NCBI GenBank assembly: GCA_016165875.1
Contig: JABBOT010000080.1
Span: 11,773,480-11,837,479 of the forward strand
DNA: 64,000 bases
Origin: Acanthopleura granulata
Lineage: Eukaryota; Mollusca; Polyplacophora; Chitonida; Chitonidae
Reading direction: 5' to 3'
Every line of letters starts with the position of its first letter. The stretch's first letter is position 1. The position numbers and the translations under genes were made by a program. The notes below the pieces were generated by a model, which saw nothing but the letters and a program-made list of their open reading frames with translations, was not told the origin of the DNA and did no database searches. Of this stretch, positions 28,901 through 40,982 are shown one piece after another.

Positions 28901-30350
28901 AAAGAATCGTTAGTTAATTTACAGTTTATCAGATTTATCAGTTAACTTACATATACAATACAATATATATAATATATCAATATCATAATTTTTAATTACA
29001 AAAAATATCTTTCAAATAGTGAAAAGTTTACTTTCAGCAAGTCAAAAGAAGACAAGTTTAAAAAAGGAAGTAAACGTCATCAACCGAACAGCTACAGTCA
29101 TGACAGCCTGAAAGTGTTTAAAGAAAAGAAAGATTCAAATGTATTACATTCGTTCATTACCTTAACACCGCTACAAGCAGTTCTGTTATGTTTTGTGACG
29201 CGGAAAATTCCGATTTATAAACAAAACACGGAGATATTATTCAAACTTGTGGTCAGCAAACAGGAAGATCAGTTCCATATATGATATGTCCGCAGCTGAC
29301 ACAACCAATACGAAAATAGTCCGGGGCATCAGAGGATGAACACATCACAAAAACGCCGTAGGTGTTACAATTTCCGTTACCAGCAAACGTCGAGTGACAT
29401 GGTTTCCTATTGGATAAAAATAAGATGCTAGAAACGTTGTAACTGGGTCAGTGTCGTATCCATCATTTCATTCGTGGCAAAATAAAACAGTGCTAAGTTA
29501 AACAGAGCTCGTTTATTAAATCTGCGGGACAATTAGAAGCGAGCTTGTCGGTAGATTTCAAGAACTTCCCCGAAGGCAGGAAGCAAATTCCAATTGAACG
29601 GCCAATATTGGCGTGTGATCAGCGACTGCCATGAATTGTGCAGAACTGACATCTTACTAAGCGACGATGTTTTCTGAACGCCTTGAGACAGAGTCTTCGG
29701 GGTACCATGTTCGCTCTGGCTCAAAAATCCAAGCATTGCTTCTGTAGGAAAATTTCGGTCAGGAAGCGACTATGACATGTGTATACGTACGACCTCATGG
29801 GGCGGGATTAATACATACATGCTCCTTTTAGTAGCCTACTATTTTACTTCATTACTCCAACTGGGACGCAAGTACTAAAAATATTAACGTGAAACCATCG
29901 GAGTAAAGCCTTCTCTTTTCACCACAGGCCATCGTTAAGCGATAACAATAACATCTTTGATAAGTAATTCGAGTTCAGATCCAATACATGAAACACATTT
30001 CTACCAAGCAAACGGTGGATGCGAATTTATTTCTTGATTTATTAAAACGTCGCCATCCTCAAGATGTGTAGATTTATTCTACGGTATTCAGCTTTATACA
30101 GGTGAGGGACACCGAAGAGCTGGGGTTAAATCACGCTACAGCTCAAAATCCCCCTGAACGAAAGCGACAGCCAGCGATAGTTGGAATCGGACCTGACTCC
30201 TCATGGTTGCTTGCTTTAGAGTGATTGGTGGACGACATACAGCCTATGAAGAAGCTGTGAAAAGGAGTAGATCTGGCCGACGATAAAAGAAAAGTAAACA
30301 AAGGTAACAGCTATGCCTGAATAGAAAAAATAATCGTTCCTATAAATCAG
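28901..30350. other. Intergenic, no recognisable features
   Basis: AT-rich unique sequence. Short open frames only, none resembling a known protein. Confidence 0.6.
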
Positions 30351-30570
30351 GAGGGCCAGGGGGTTAGCGCGCTAGCGCGATGCAATCATCTAAAATCAGG
30401 CCTCTCACCAACGTGGCCGCTGTGAGTTCAGCTCATGCTGGCTTCCTGGGAAGGCCTGCCATCAACAGTAGCGTGTTTCCCCTAGCTCTGTCTGGTTTCC
30501 TTCCACCATAATGCCGTCATATAAGTGAAATATTCTACAGCACGGCGTGAAATAAATCAAATCAAAACAA
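30351..30570 (+). mobile_element. tRNA-derived SINE, full length, plus orientation
   Basis: Starts near GGGGGTTAGCGCGCTAGCGC (A-box region), has GTGAGTTCAGCTCATGCTGG (B-box region), the core, then AAGTGAAATATTCTACAGC and a short A-rich tail. It lies tail-to-tail with the next copy. Confidence 0.85.
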
Positions 30571-30579
30571 TAAAATATT

Positions 30580-30845
30580 TGATTTATTTATTTGATTGGT
30601 GTTTTACACCGTACTCAAGAATATTTCACTTATATGACAGTGGTCAGCATTATGATGGGAGGAAACCGGCCAGAGCCCGGGGGAAACCCACGACCATCCG
30701 CAGGTTGCGGGCAGACCTTCCCACGTACGGCCGGAGAAGAAGCCTGCATGAGCTGGACATGAACTGACAGCGATCGCATTGGTGGGAGGCTTCGGGTTAT
30801 TGCTCTGCTCTAGCTCTTTAACCGACTGCGCCACGGAGGACCCGG
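30580..30845 (-). mobile_element. tRNA-derived SINE, full length, minus orientation
   Basis: ATTT tail, GATTGGTGTTTTACACCG, GCATTATGATGGGAGGAAAC, CACGACCATCCGCAGGTTGC, CCGGAGAAGAAGCCTGCATG, and a head with TTAACCGACTGCGCCACGG. This is one of the best-preserved copies and serves as a reference. Confidence 0.9.
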
Positions 30846-31648
30846 TAATGGGTTATAACGTGAATTAAATGGGTTAGGCCCAGACACCCAACGCAAGAAA
30901 GAGTGGACTGGAGCTATTGTATAAAAGAACTAAAAACATTATGGTCTAGACACGAATGTCTTTTCCAAGAATGGACTATATTCCTCGACACATGAAGATG
31001 CCAATTTCGACAAACAGCCAACAAGATGGCGCTTTTCATTAATACACAGACGACATTTTTGTCTTTCCTTTAAAGTCAGACTTAAACCGCAGTGAGGCAA
31101 GTCTTAGGAGCGAAAGACAGAAGAGACCCTGAAGTGTTGATGGCGAAGACTTCTGTTTTCGTCAGTCGTAAACAGTTTTAAAATGCCACTTTAGTCAATT
31201 ACGCAATACTTAGTTTTTGTCACTCAGCAAACAATTCAGCAGCAGTCTCCATCGTTTCCACACAGTGGTATGCTTTAGTTGCAACGCTATTGAACAGTCA
31301 GGGCGTGGCTAATCAAGTCTCTCAACGATCTCTGTGTTTGGCAGACCATTGCCTCAAGGGTTATGTCCACGGACGGGATTGAAAGTCGGCCAAATCGAAC
31401 AGTTTGTTTGGCCGTATTGACTGAAGTCAAACAAACACGTTTCATAGAACTGTTATAAAGGTCAGCCCCCAACATTTAATGTTTCCTTCAACAGATCTCT
31501 CTGATATCGGTGCACCTGTTATCTTTACCCTGGTCAACTTTATCACCTTATTAAAGAAGCAAACTGAAGTACATCATAAAACCATGCAAGCCCATTGATG
31601 AAGGAATCTGCTTACATTTACACAAGACTGATATATCATAAGCTTATG
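30846..31648. other. Intergenic, no recognisable features
   Basis: Unique sequence. The 62-codon minus-strand open frame at 31287-31475 has no known match that I recall. Confidence 0.6.
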
Positions 31649-31809
31649 TTGGCTTCTTCTCGGTGAGAAGGTCTTTCAGCAACCTGCGGATGATCATGGG
31701 TTTCTCCCGGGCTCTATCCCGGTTTCCATAATGCTGACCGTCGTCGTATAAGAGAAATATTCTTGACTACGGCGAAAATCACCAATCAAATAAATAAATA
31801 AATAAATAT
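31649..31809 (+). mobile_element. 5'-truncated SINE
   Basis: TTGGCTTCTTCTCGG, CAACCTGCGGATGATCATGG, then GAAATATTCTTGACTACGGC and an AAAT-repeat tail to 31809. Confidence 0.85.
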
Positions 31810-33628
31810 AGTTGTGAAATTGCAACATTAGGTTATTATTCTTAAAAGAATTATAAACAAAACCCTCATATATAGATAGGATAAAACCTAAAGTTCTGCA
31901 GAACAAAACAATAAGTTTTTCCTAGACACCGGATTCTAGCATAACCTTTAAAAGTGTCGTAATTTTCATGTGCCAGCTGTGGCAGACATTCATGCGCCAG
32001 CTGTTTTTCACTGAATGTTCATTCCATGCAGATTAGCTTACGACAAATTCAAAATGAGTGAAAATTCCCCTCAAAATAAAAAAGAAATCTTATACACATC
32101 GGGGTGAAAATAGCAGTGGAGTATGTTCTGTGGCAATTGGAGGAACACTCCATTAATATATCAGAGAGACAAATTAAGGCAATACAGTACGTGTAATCGA
32201 AATACGGTAAACCGGAATCAGGGAAAAGTCTACCCTGTCATTTTGACGAAGCAGTCATGCAAAATACTGATAATTAACCCTGTGGTAACTTTATATCTCA
32301 GTGCCGAGTTATTTTAACCCACATGTAGTTTTCAGAGGCAATGACAGCTTTGAGATTCCGTTGTAACTTAAAACCAGAGCAGTTTGTTATTTTGACGTTC
32401 ATGTAGTAAAGTCAGTTATACATAGTTGTACATAGTTTCTGTCAACGGCATTTAGGGGTTGAAGTAACAAGCTAAGAAGGCACATTACTTATGGATAACA
32501 CACTCCTTGACTTTATTTTTGGTGACAATTCGATGTATATCTTAACATCGTTTTCAAACCAATGCAAGTCTGTTAGTAAAGTATATGCTAAAGTAGAGTC
32601 AGCTGGTTTAGTGTCCATTTCACAAAGCGAGTTTTGGCAAGACTTGAAATAAAATTTAAGCGATAATTTTCAAAACTGAAAGCAATATTAAGGTATATAT
32701 GCTGCGACACATGTCATTGTACAAACATCGTGGCATTTTATGCCAATAAGATACATCGAGACAGAGTGAGGCAAGAATGGAATCCGTTATCTTCCAACAT
32801 CAGTATATGATAAATGGTATTGTAATTTAATTCACGATTAGATTAGTTTCGTATCAATTTACATATGGGACAGAACTGCGGAAACTTTCTTGCAGAATCC
32901 AGTAGGAAATTCTATCAGTGTGCATGTTTAAAACGCTTACAAGCTTAGCCTTGCATAATCCACGCCATCAGTTTGTATTTTCTAGCAACCTTCAGCAGAG
33001 GACAGGTATTTGATCTAGCAAGATAAACTTTCAAAATATGGCTCAGCACAAAATACCGCTTAGGAAGTATATAAGGTAAGAAATTACTTTAGAGTAATGA
33101 CCACAGGAGCAGTCATATCGTAGTTTTCAATGATGCCAAACAGAAAGGCACGAGGAATGCTCCAACTGAAACTGTCAATATATTTAAGGGTTAATGCAGA
33201 TTTATTCATGTCATACATTTATGATGGTGGTCTAGAAACCAAAGACTAACCATAACGTCTACCATGCCTATAACCATATGATCAAAGACTGGTACATTTC
33301 CACAGACTTCAAGTGGTGCCAAACTCGTATATTGTAGATATGAGTACACAGCTATACGACAATCGTGTGCCTTGAAAGTTTTGCACAGCATTTGCCTGTG
33401 GCGCGAACTCACATTTATGCAATAAGTTAACAGCTTGAGCACCGAGACCTCGTGATATTGCTTTTAATACGCCGGTGAGGTGACAGTTAATGGGGTCGAT
33501 ATCTCCCCACGTCTGTATATGTGTGGTTAAATTGATATTAATCAACTAGGCCTGCTTGGCTCGAATAGTCTGTGCATCGTATCCTAATTCCTTACAGCAT
33601 ATAGACATGTAGCACAATGTACAGTGTT
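31810..33628. other. Intergenic, no recognisable features
   Basis: AT-rich, no repeats evident. Short overlapping minus-strand frames at 33206-33545 look random. Confidence 0.6.
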
Positions 33629-33885
33629 TACTTATTTATTTATATATTTATTTATTAATTTATTAACGCCACATTCAAGGATTTGTCACTTATATGATGA
33701 GGGGCAGTTTTATGGAAGCATGAAACCAGAAAGCCTTTGGAAAACCCAAACCTTTGACAAGTTACTAATAAAGTTTTCCTCGTGTAAAGACATGCACACC
33801 ATATTTACTTTTGTGAATGAATGAATGATTATGGCTTAACGCCACATCGGCAATATCTCAGCCATACCGTGGCGATACTTTTGTG
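33629..33885 (-). repeat. Divergent SINE plus a second SINE tail fragment
   Basis: 33629-33800 has an ATTT tail, TTAACGCCACATTCAAGG, CACTTATATGATGAGGGGC and a body shared with 55440-55620 (the GACAAGTTACTAATAAAG block). At 33818-33885 a TGAA-repeat tail is followed by GGCTTAACGCCACATCGG and AATATCTCAGCCATACCG, the end of another SINE. Confidence 0.65.
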
Positions 33886-33977
33886 AAAGACAAGAAGACT
33901 TCAACCTTCAGTAGACTACGAAAACGGCCACTTGAGCGTCGTAAACTGCTCACTGTCACCAAAGCCCCAGGAACAAT

Positions 33978-34670
33978 ACTGGAGAGATAATCTGACACAA
34001 AGGTGTAAGCACGTACAATGCTGGACAGATATAATCCCACACAAAGTAGGAACTATGAATCGATATAATCTGACACAAAGGCGTAAGAATATTATACAGC
34101 AAAAATGTTATAGACGAAGCCAAAGACGCCTTAGGCTGGAAGTCACATACGCCATAGACTTGAAATCCAAGACGTCTTTGGGTGGAAGCCATGGACAACA
34201 CTGCCTGAAAATCAAAGACGCCATTGGCTGTATCAAATCGAAAGAAGCCATCCTCTTTAACTCAAAGGCGTCAAAAACGCCACAGGCTTGAAGCCATGTA
34301 TTAAATAGACTGGAACCCATGAATACCGCAGGCTGGAAACCATGGACGCCATAGGTTCGCAGCCATGGACGTCATGGGCCAGAAGCCATAATTCTGAAGT
34401 CAAGAAGACCACGGGCAAGAAGACATCGTAGACACGAAGGCGTTTGCGCCACAGGTCCGAAATCATGGACGCCTAAGGAAGGAAGTCGTGGACGCCATAG
34501 ACACGAAGTCGCATGCGCCACATGGTCAAAATCATGGACGCCATCGTCACAAAGTCATGTGCGCCACAGACTTTATATCTTTGCCAACAAAGGACATAGA
34601 CACAGTAATGGAGGCCACACGAAGTAATGCGCTCGAAATCATGGACACCAGAGGGGAAAGTATAGTCGAC
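33978..34670. repeat. Degenerate minisatellite, about 28-30 bp unit
   Basis: Begins with ATAATCTGACACAAAGG repeats (33990-34085), then many variants of AAGTCATGGACGCCATAGGC to about 34600. Units are diverged. Overlapping open frames on both strands (34108-34676 minus, 34488-34691 plus) are repeat-derived. Confidence 0.8.
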
Positions 34671-34689
34671 ATTCATTTCGTTCCGATTT

Positions 34690-36060
34690 AGATTTCTTTG
34701 TCCTTTTATTACGATGCTACAAACATATTTCTTACCGAAACCTCACTGAAATAAGTGACAGAAAAATGTGCAAAAAACATTGCCAAGTGTCAGCCGTTTG
34801 CCACAATCAAAACACTGGATTATGTCCATACAGATACACGGACACACACGTATAAATAAATATTAAACAGAAAACAATTAATTAGATCAAGAAAATGTGA
34901 ATTCCATGACCAACATCTACCACAAAACTCTCTAGATAAAGTATGGTGGCATATAAGGACCAAAAAATCTAGTATCTAGAATCGGAATCTAGTTACCATG
35001 GAGTACAACGAGAGTCACGTCACGAATCTCAAGTCTGTGTCCGATGTGACGTCACTTAACTGCACTCGGCAAAAGTTTGCACCATTCTGCAGTACATTAT
35101 GGACACGAGTTATTTTCGTGAAATTTAGATCATTGCAGTAGATTTAATTGAATTTCTATATACGCCTACAATAAAAAAAAGAGTATGTTGCATGAATAAT
35201 CTTTGGAAATATATAGTTATAAAACTTTTCATTCAATAACTTATGGGTCTTAAATTAAGGATCTTTTGATAGAGAGAGCAATCATTGCTAAGGACGCAGT
35301 TTGTAAAGAAGTTCTCTTGAAGCAAAGCGCACACTAAACTCTGTGTTTATCATCTGACTATAAATATGTACGCGTTCTATAAGTAGTACGTCACGTGCCT
35401 GCTATTACGCACTTTGAGTGACTTGAAACACTGTGTCTATATAGGTATTTATATAAAAGCGACAACAGGCGGTCTGTAAATATATCTTGTGTTTGTATAG
35501 TATCTAAAGGTCAGTCTTAGCTGTCCGTTTTTTATGATATACACATGATGCTTACACATCAGAATTACATCTACCTTAAAGTTCAAAGTACTTTTTCACG
35601 CGCTGGCCTTGAATGGTGACATAAAGTACATGCATTCGGCAGTGCGATTACTGCATATCTTACACCTCTGTCAGTCGAATAGGTTTGGACTATGTCAGCA
35701 AATGTTTACAAATAATATAGCTGTGTACGCGGCGTGTGAAACTAACTTTGTCAGCTCGGTTCACACACATTATACATAGCGCAAGGTCCCCGCGATCAAT
35801 CCCCTGGACGTATTTACGCAGGAGGCTGCATCTAGGGCGAGAAAAGGGGGCACACAGCTTTAACAGTTAAATACTACAATGCTGTTGTAAGATTAAAATT
35901 GCTGTCATAATATAATACTGCTTTGGCCTAATACCGTTAAATATAATTTCACTAGTGTTGCATACTTGCTTACCTTTCTAGGCTACAGTAAACAGCATCC
36001 TTTTTAACAAAGAAGACGAAACAGCGTCAGTAAGTCCAGATATTAAGTCCACTTCAGGAC
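34690..36060. other. Intergenic, AT-rich unique sequence
   Basis: No gene or repeat family seen. It contains one palindromic TGACGTCA (35047-35054) beside CACGTCACG. It could include part of the transporter promoter region, but nothing marks a start site. Confidence 0.5.
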
Positions 36061-36099
36061 GAGGTGAGTACTAGATATATATATATACATATATATATA

Positions 36100-36720
36100 C
36101 CGACAGTTGTAGCTTGATGTGGCAAGCTTGGAGTTATCCCGGGCGAGTTTAGCACTGGCCGTCTCTGTAGTTGCCGCCTCCTCTAATATTGGCCCGGCTG
36201 GTTGCGGTGTACCGCGGTGGTGTCCACAGCGAAGCGATAAACACTAAACGTTCCCAGAGCAGGTGATCATGGGTAAAACTGTGAAGTTACCTAACACATC
36301 CAAACTGGCTTGAGGGAGAGGTTGGCGGGCCGGGCATGCTGACAGCCAACATCTCATAGCCTCTCGGGATGCAATAATGGCGAGGCGTTAATAAGCGATA
36401 TACAAGCAGGCAGGGTGTAATTGAATGGTGACTAGGAGACAGCGGTGCCCGGGGTCGTGCGACCTTCCCTTACCCCACGGGATCATCTAGATCTTGCCGT
36501 TAGCCGCTCGGTCTCACTTCAAAGGAAACCAATCGAGTGGTTGGTAGAGGGGATATGTACAGCTGGCAGGGATTACACTCTCCTCGATATTCGTGGGCAT
36601 GGAATACAGATCTATCCCCGCCGGGAACGCCCCACCACCTACATCCGTCGCCTGTAAGAGACGCGGACGATGGGTGTATCCTGTGGATGTGACAAGACAA
36701 TTTTTCCGGAACACAGTGCT
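36100..36720. promoter_or_regulatory. GC-richer unique block, candidate regulatory element or promoter
   Basis: About 600 bp distinctly richer in G and C than its surroundings, free of SINEs and tandem repeats, preceded by an AT-dinucleotide tract (36077-36101). No conserved protein is encoded; the 60-70 codon frames on both strands look random. It lies about 12 kb upstream of the transporter ATG, so it could hold its first exon or an enhancer. Inferred from composition only. Confidence 0.25.
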
Positions 36721-38409
36721 ATTACCTTGGGTCTTTTACCTGATTATCTATTGTTGCAAAATCTGGGGTAGTAGGGTATACGGGGACTAAAACAACAACA
36801 CGTTGTTACCTAGATTCCAGAAAGTTCGTGTAGGCTTAAATATATATTGACGTAGAATCCACACAACGCTCTGTTCAAAGGATTATCTAATCAGAGATTA
36901 CATTCTGTAGGTGATATCTCAGAATGTTGTGAGAGATGGTAGCGGCGACGCACGTCCTCGAGCCGCGCCTTTGAAACAACACGAGGTACTAGAACAAGAG
37001 GCACCACAGATTAGGCAAAATCTTTCACTAATCTCGCGTTCTCGAGCCTCGCGGTTTTTTAAAAGCGGGCCTCGAGAACGTGAATAGCCGCATCTGCCTT
37101 CCATAGAATGTCAGTATCTGTTTGAGGAAAATGTATTGTTAATCACTATGCTCGTTCAGTACAGTTCACTAACAACTGTGTATATGCTGACAACAACATT
37201 GTCAATAGTTTTGGAAACCTATAAAAATGTGTGTGTATAGATTATGGAAACGCCTGGTAAAATCCTAAAATCCTAAAAAAAAAAAAAAAAAAAAAAAAGA
37301 AATTCCCTACAATAATTATACAAGACTGATCTAGACTGATCTAGACTGATTTGTACATCATTATTTGTTAACATTGTTTTCGACACGTGTACAGACCGGC
37401 ACACTAACAATTAGGTGTGATCAGCACCCTTGAGTGTGATGCACACAAGCCATTAGAATCACATTTCTTTATTATGTCATTGCAATTCAAATCTAAGCGT
37501 CAAAGCCGATATTCATATCCCACTCGTATATCATGAAGAATCCCCAAAGTCGGGTCGGGTCGAAGTCGACAATCTCAAGATACACTTTTAAAACAATCTA
37601 TAACCCCATGCACCAACAACTTGAATAAATAAGAAATAATACATAATTATTAAATAAAGTCGGTATACCTAAGTGTAACAAAGAAGACTTACAGTGATAA
37701 AGAGAAGAAATTTTCTATGTAGGTATCAAATGCAATTCAAAATTTTAAACTCGTATTGCGTGAATAATTTTCAGATCAAATGCAGATATAGGCATCTCAG
37801 TCAGGCTTTGATTGCAACTGTTCATAAAAGCATCATGCATTATCTCAAATATCATACCGTCATCGCTGCTTTTACTCCTCAGTCTTTTGTGATGTATATA
37901 TATATACAATACCCTTCTGTGATACTGGAGGCTTTCCGTCAGGGGAATCGCAGTGGAGGACCAAAGAAAACTGTTTCAGCACAATCCCTCGAGCTTTTCA
38001 AAGAGCTGTTGAAACTCTACAGTTCTATTCGAATTTAGAGAAGCAATCCTAGATTTCCTGCACGATCTCTATCACTTAACCTTACTTTTGAAACGCCAAC
38101 TGAACGCTTTAGGACTGGACTAGCTCTTTAAATCATTACCTGCCTTATATTCAGCTGACGATGTAATTTGCTGTTCAGTTTGTGGATGGCGTATCCAGGT
38201 ATCCAGCGGGAATCTGATTCAATGGCCATTTTATCGAAATGATAACGTTCATTTGCCCCCTTCTACAATTGATTTCAAATATATAATGTGTTCGTGATGT
38301 TCATCCATTTTTCAGAAAATCATTACAGCAACATCGTTAGCAGAAACTGAGAAAATACATACAACCGACACAACAGGGCCTTTTATTGGGCTTTGCACAC
38401 GTGTAAATT
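36721..38409. other. Intergenic with a short hairpin and a poly-A run
   Basis: An XhoI-site-centred inverted repeat (CGTTCTCGAG at 37037-37046, CTCGAGAACG at 37071-37080) lies here, and a run of A at about 37276-37298. The plus-strand frame 37694-38038 resembles nothing known. Confidence 0.6.
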
Positions 38410-38560
38410 CATTTATTTATTTATTTATTATAGTGAGCTTTAATGCCGACCTGAAGAATGTTTTACTTTTACGACGACGATCAGATTTATGGGTGGTGCA
38501 CATAAGAGTACTCAAGGTGCATGGAAACCCCCGGATTAAGTACCTAACAAAATTAACCTT
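38410..38560 (-). repeat. Divergent SINE copy
   Basis: ATTT-repeat tail, GAGCTTTAATGCCGACC, TGAAGAATGTTTTACTTTT, ACGACGACGATCAGATTTAT. The rest is too diverged to follow. Confidence 0.6.
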
Positions 38561-39296
38561 CTGACTTTAAAAGGACATTGTCGCCCAAATATTAGGTATT
38601 TTAGCGTTATCACAGAATGACATGGGTATTAGGTATTTTTCTGAAGAAGTAAACGTTACAAGATTTTCGATAATCCGAGCTTAAACATTGTGCGTTGAGT
38701 AAATGTTTAAAAATAACAACAACAAAAAAATGAAAACTGCAAAGTCTCTCAGAATATTTAAATGAGGAGCTGTCAACTCAGTGGAACTGGGACATGCGCA
38801 CAGCGCTCGGTAAACTTCATACGTGAAGTTTTACATCGCAAAACGTCACTGCTTGATAGGTGGGTGCAAATGTTGTTTTTGTTGTGGCGATGTTAAACGG
38901 CGAACATGACCCACTCTCTTCGTGTTGAATTCGAATAATGACAGAGCTTGTCCGGGCTCGTACAAAGCTACATACCCAGTGGATATTTTTTACTTCAGCA
39001 TGACTGATATACTTTATGAACGAACTTCAAACTTTCGTTAAGACGTCGCAATCAGAATTTAGGTAAAAAATCCAAATTTTCGTCAACCAGGACTCTTTAA
39101 GACGCAGACAAACCAGAGAGTGGTGGATTCGAGCCAGCAACCTCGTCGGTGTAAATCCGGTCAGCTGAGGTGAGACCAACACTTGAGGTCCATGAGCGGC
39201 AAAGCCCTCTCATTTCTTGTTGGCTGTATTTTACCCCCAATAGACACGAAGCCATTTACCAGCTACGGCCACCGAGCTACACACCCTTGGGGTTTG
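38561..39296. other. Intergenic, no recognisable features
   Basis: Unique sequence apart from two near-identical TTAGGTATTTT words at 38601 and 38629. No gene seen. Confidence 0.55.
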
Positions 39297-39655
39297 AATG
39301 AATGAATGAATGGATGCTTGTTGTTTAACACCCTATTCAAGAATATTTTACTTATAAGAAAGCGGTGTCTCCTTGGTGTAGGGCGGATTTCCACCATATC
39401 TTTTATCTGGTGCTGCCTCACCCAGACGACTTGCCGAAGACACCCAACAAGCCCCCTCACCCAGTCAAATTATACTGACAACGGACCGACCAGTCCACCC
39501 TCTATCCTCTTATTGCTGAGCGCCTAGCGAGGAAGCAGGATGTACCATTTTTGAGAGTCTTTGGTATGACCCGACCCAGGTTTGAACCCAGTCTCCCCGT
39601 CCGAAAGCGGACGCTCTACCATTTGCGCTATCCGGTCGAGTCCTTGAGGTTTGAC
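39297..39655 (-). mobile_element. Second SINE family, best full-length copy
   Basis: Plus strand order: TGAA-repeat tail (39297-39311), CCCTATTCAAGAATATTTTA (3' tail shared with the main SINE), GGTGCTGCCTCACCCAG central domain, GACCGACCAGTCCACCCTC, and a tRNA-like head. On the minus strand the head reads GATAGCGCAAATGGTAGAGC (A box) and GGGTTCAAACCTGGGTC (B box). Confidence 0.8.
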
Positions 39656-40775
39656 ATCGCCACTGAATGCGATGATCTATTAGTACAGATTCCATTTATT
39701 TTGTGCCTCTGCGCCGGATGACTCAACTTTGTACCCAGGGCACAGTTACCCGGTTCACAATATTGCCAATCGCTGTAGGATTTCTACTGAAGTGGTAGCT
39801 AAGTGACCATACCCAAACAGTAGCGTGATTTATCACTAGATTCGGGTGTATCACCACTAGTTATGCTGGAACGGTGAATTATAAAACTGAATGGTTATGC
39901 TGGAACGCTGAATTATAAAACTGAATGAAAGATGATAAAGATGTAAGAGTGAAGAGAATTGTTAAAGCTTGAGACATGTCTCTTGGCCAGGGAATTAATG
40001 TCATTTTTACACCATCCAGTCGCAGAGGATAAGCAACGATCAAGATTGTTTTGTGAATAAAAATGATGGTGCGATAAAATGCGAGGGGGTGACGATTTTT
40101 ACGAGCTGCATGGCCTGTCCAGTTATAGGCGTGACAGTTCACATGTTGCATTGGGGTTAGTAGCCATTTGGTCATCACTACAGCCTTCTCGCGAGCACGG
40201 TATCTCCATTTTTACAGGAACGAACTAGTTCTGTATCATGCGAATTTTTTCCAGTCCAATGATCCACTTAATCCTTCACATAAACTGTCATAAATAAGTC
40301 ATGTTCCCTTTCTGACAAAAGTAATCAGCAGGATATCCACAGTTATTGGATGGAATTTAGATGTTGCTGTGGTATACTGATCGTGTGTTATATGAGGGTG
40401 GGCTATTTTGTTTATACACGGAGGTAAGAATTGATTTATTAGATATATAAATACACCCAATAAATATATCAAGAACTGTTTGGTTTGGGGAAGGGGATGT
40501 GTCTGTTTTATCTTTTTTTAATTATCTTTTATTTTCAGCTATTTTTATACTTCATCCTTTGTTTTTGTCTGTACTTGGGTTACTGTTTTTTTATTCTTTA
40601 CGTTTACATTTCGTGCCCTATAACTGTGCCAAAGCAGCATATGATACTTATACAGTTTGCAGAGTTTCCTCCGATTCCCAAAATCAACCCGCTAATTCCA
40701 GAGTTCATTTAAGGCAAGCATGTATTTTGACACGCTATAAGAGCGCTTATTTATCTATCTGAAAGGAGCTGTATG
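39656..40775. other. Intergenic; T-rich tract near 40500-40615
   Basis: A short direct repeat TTATGCTGGAACG.TGAATTATAAAACTGAATG occurs at 39860 and 39894. The plus-strand frames at 40485-40762 come from T-rich sequence and look hydrophobic by composition only. Confidence 0.6.
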
Positions 40776-40779
40776 TCGT

Positions 40780-40982
40780 TCCTTGGGATATTTCAACTAT
40801 ACGACAGCGGTTAGCATTATGATGGGAGGAAGTCCGTGGTTGGTGGCAAGACCTTTCTACATACTGCCGGAGAGGACGCCAGAATGCATGAGCTAGACTT
40901 GAACTCACAGCGACCATACTGGTGGGAAGATCCCTAGTCAATGTCCAGCGCTAGCACACTATCACCGGTCACAGAGGTCCCC
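40780..40982 (-). mobile_element. SINE lacking its tail
   Basis: GGGATATTTCAACTATACG, GCATTATGATGGGAGGAAG, CGGAGAGGACGCCAGAATG, TGAACTCACAGCGACC, and a head ending near CACAGAGGTCCCC. The A/T tail is lost. Confidence 0.8.

Noticed and set aside
34108..34676. Cluster of open frames suggesting a gene
   Set aside because: All lie in a degenerate minisatellite, and frames on both strands are open for the same reason.
40485..40770. Hydrophobic membrane peptide
   Set aside because: T-rich DNA yields Phe/Leu/Ile-rich frames in all phases. There is no start context or conservation argument.
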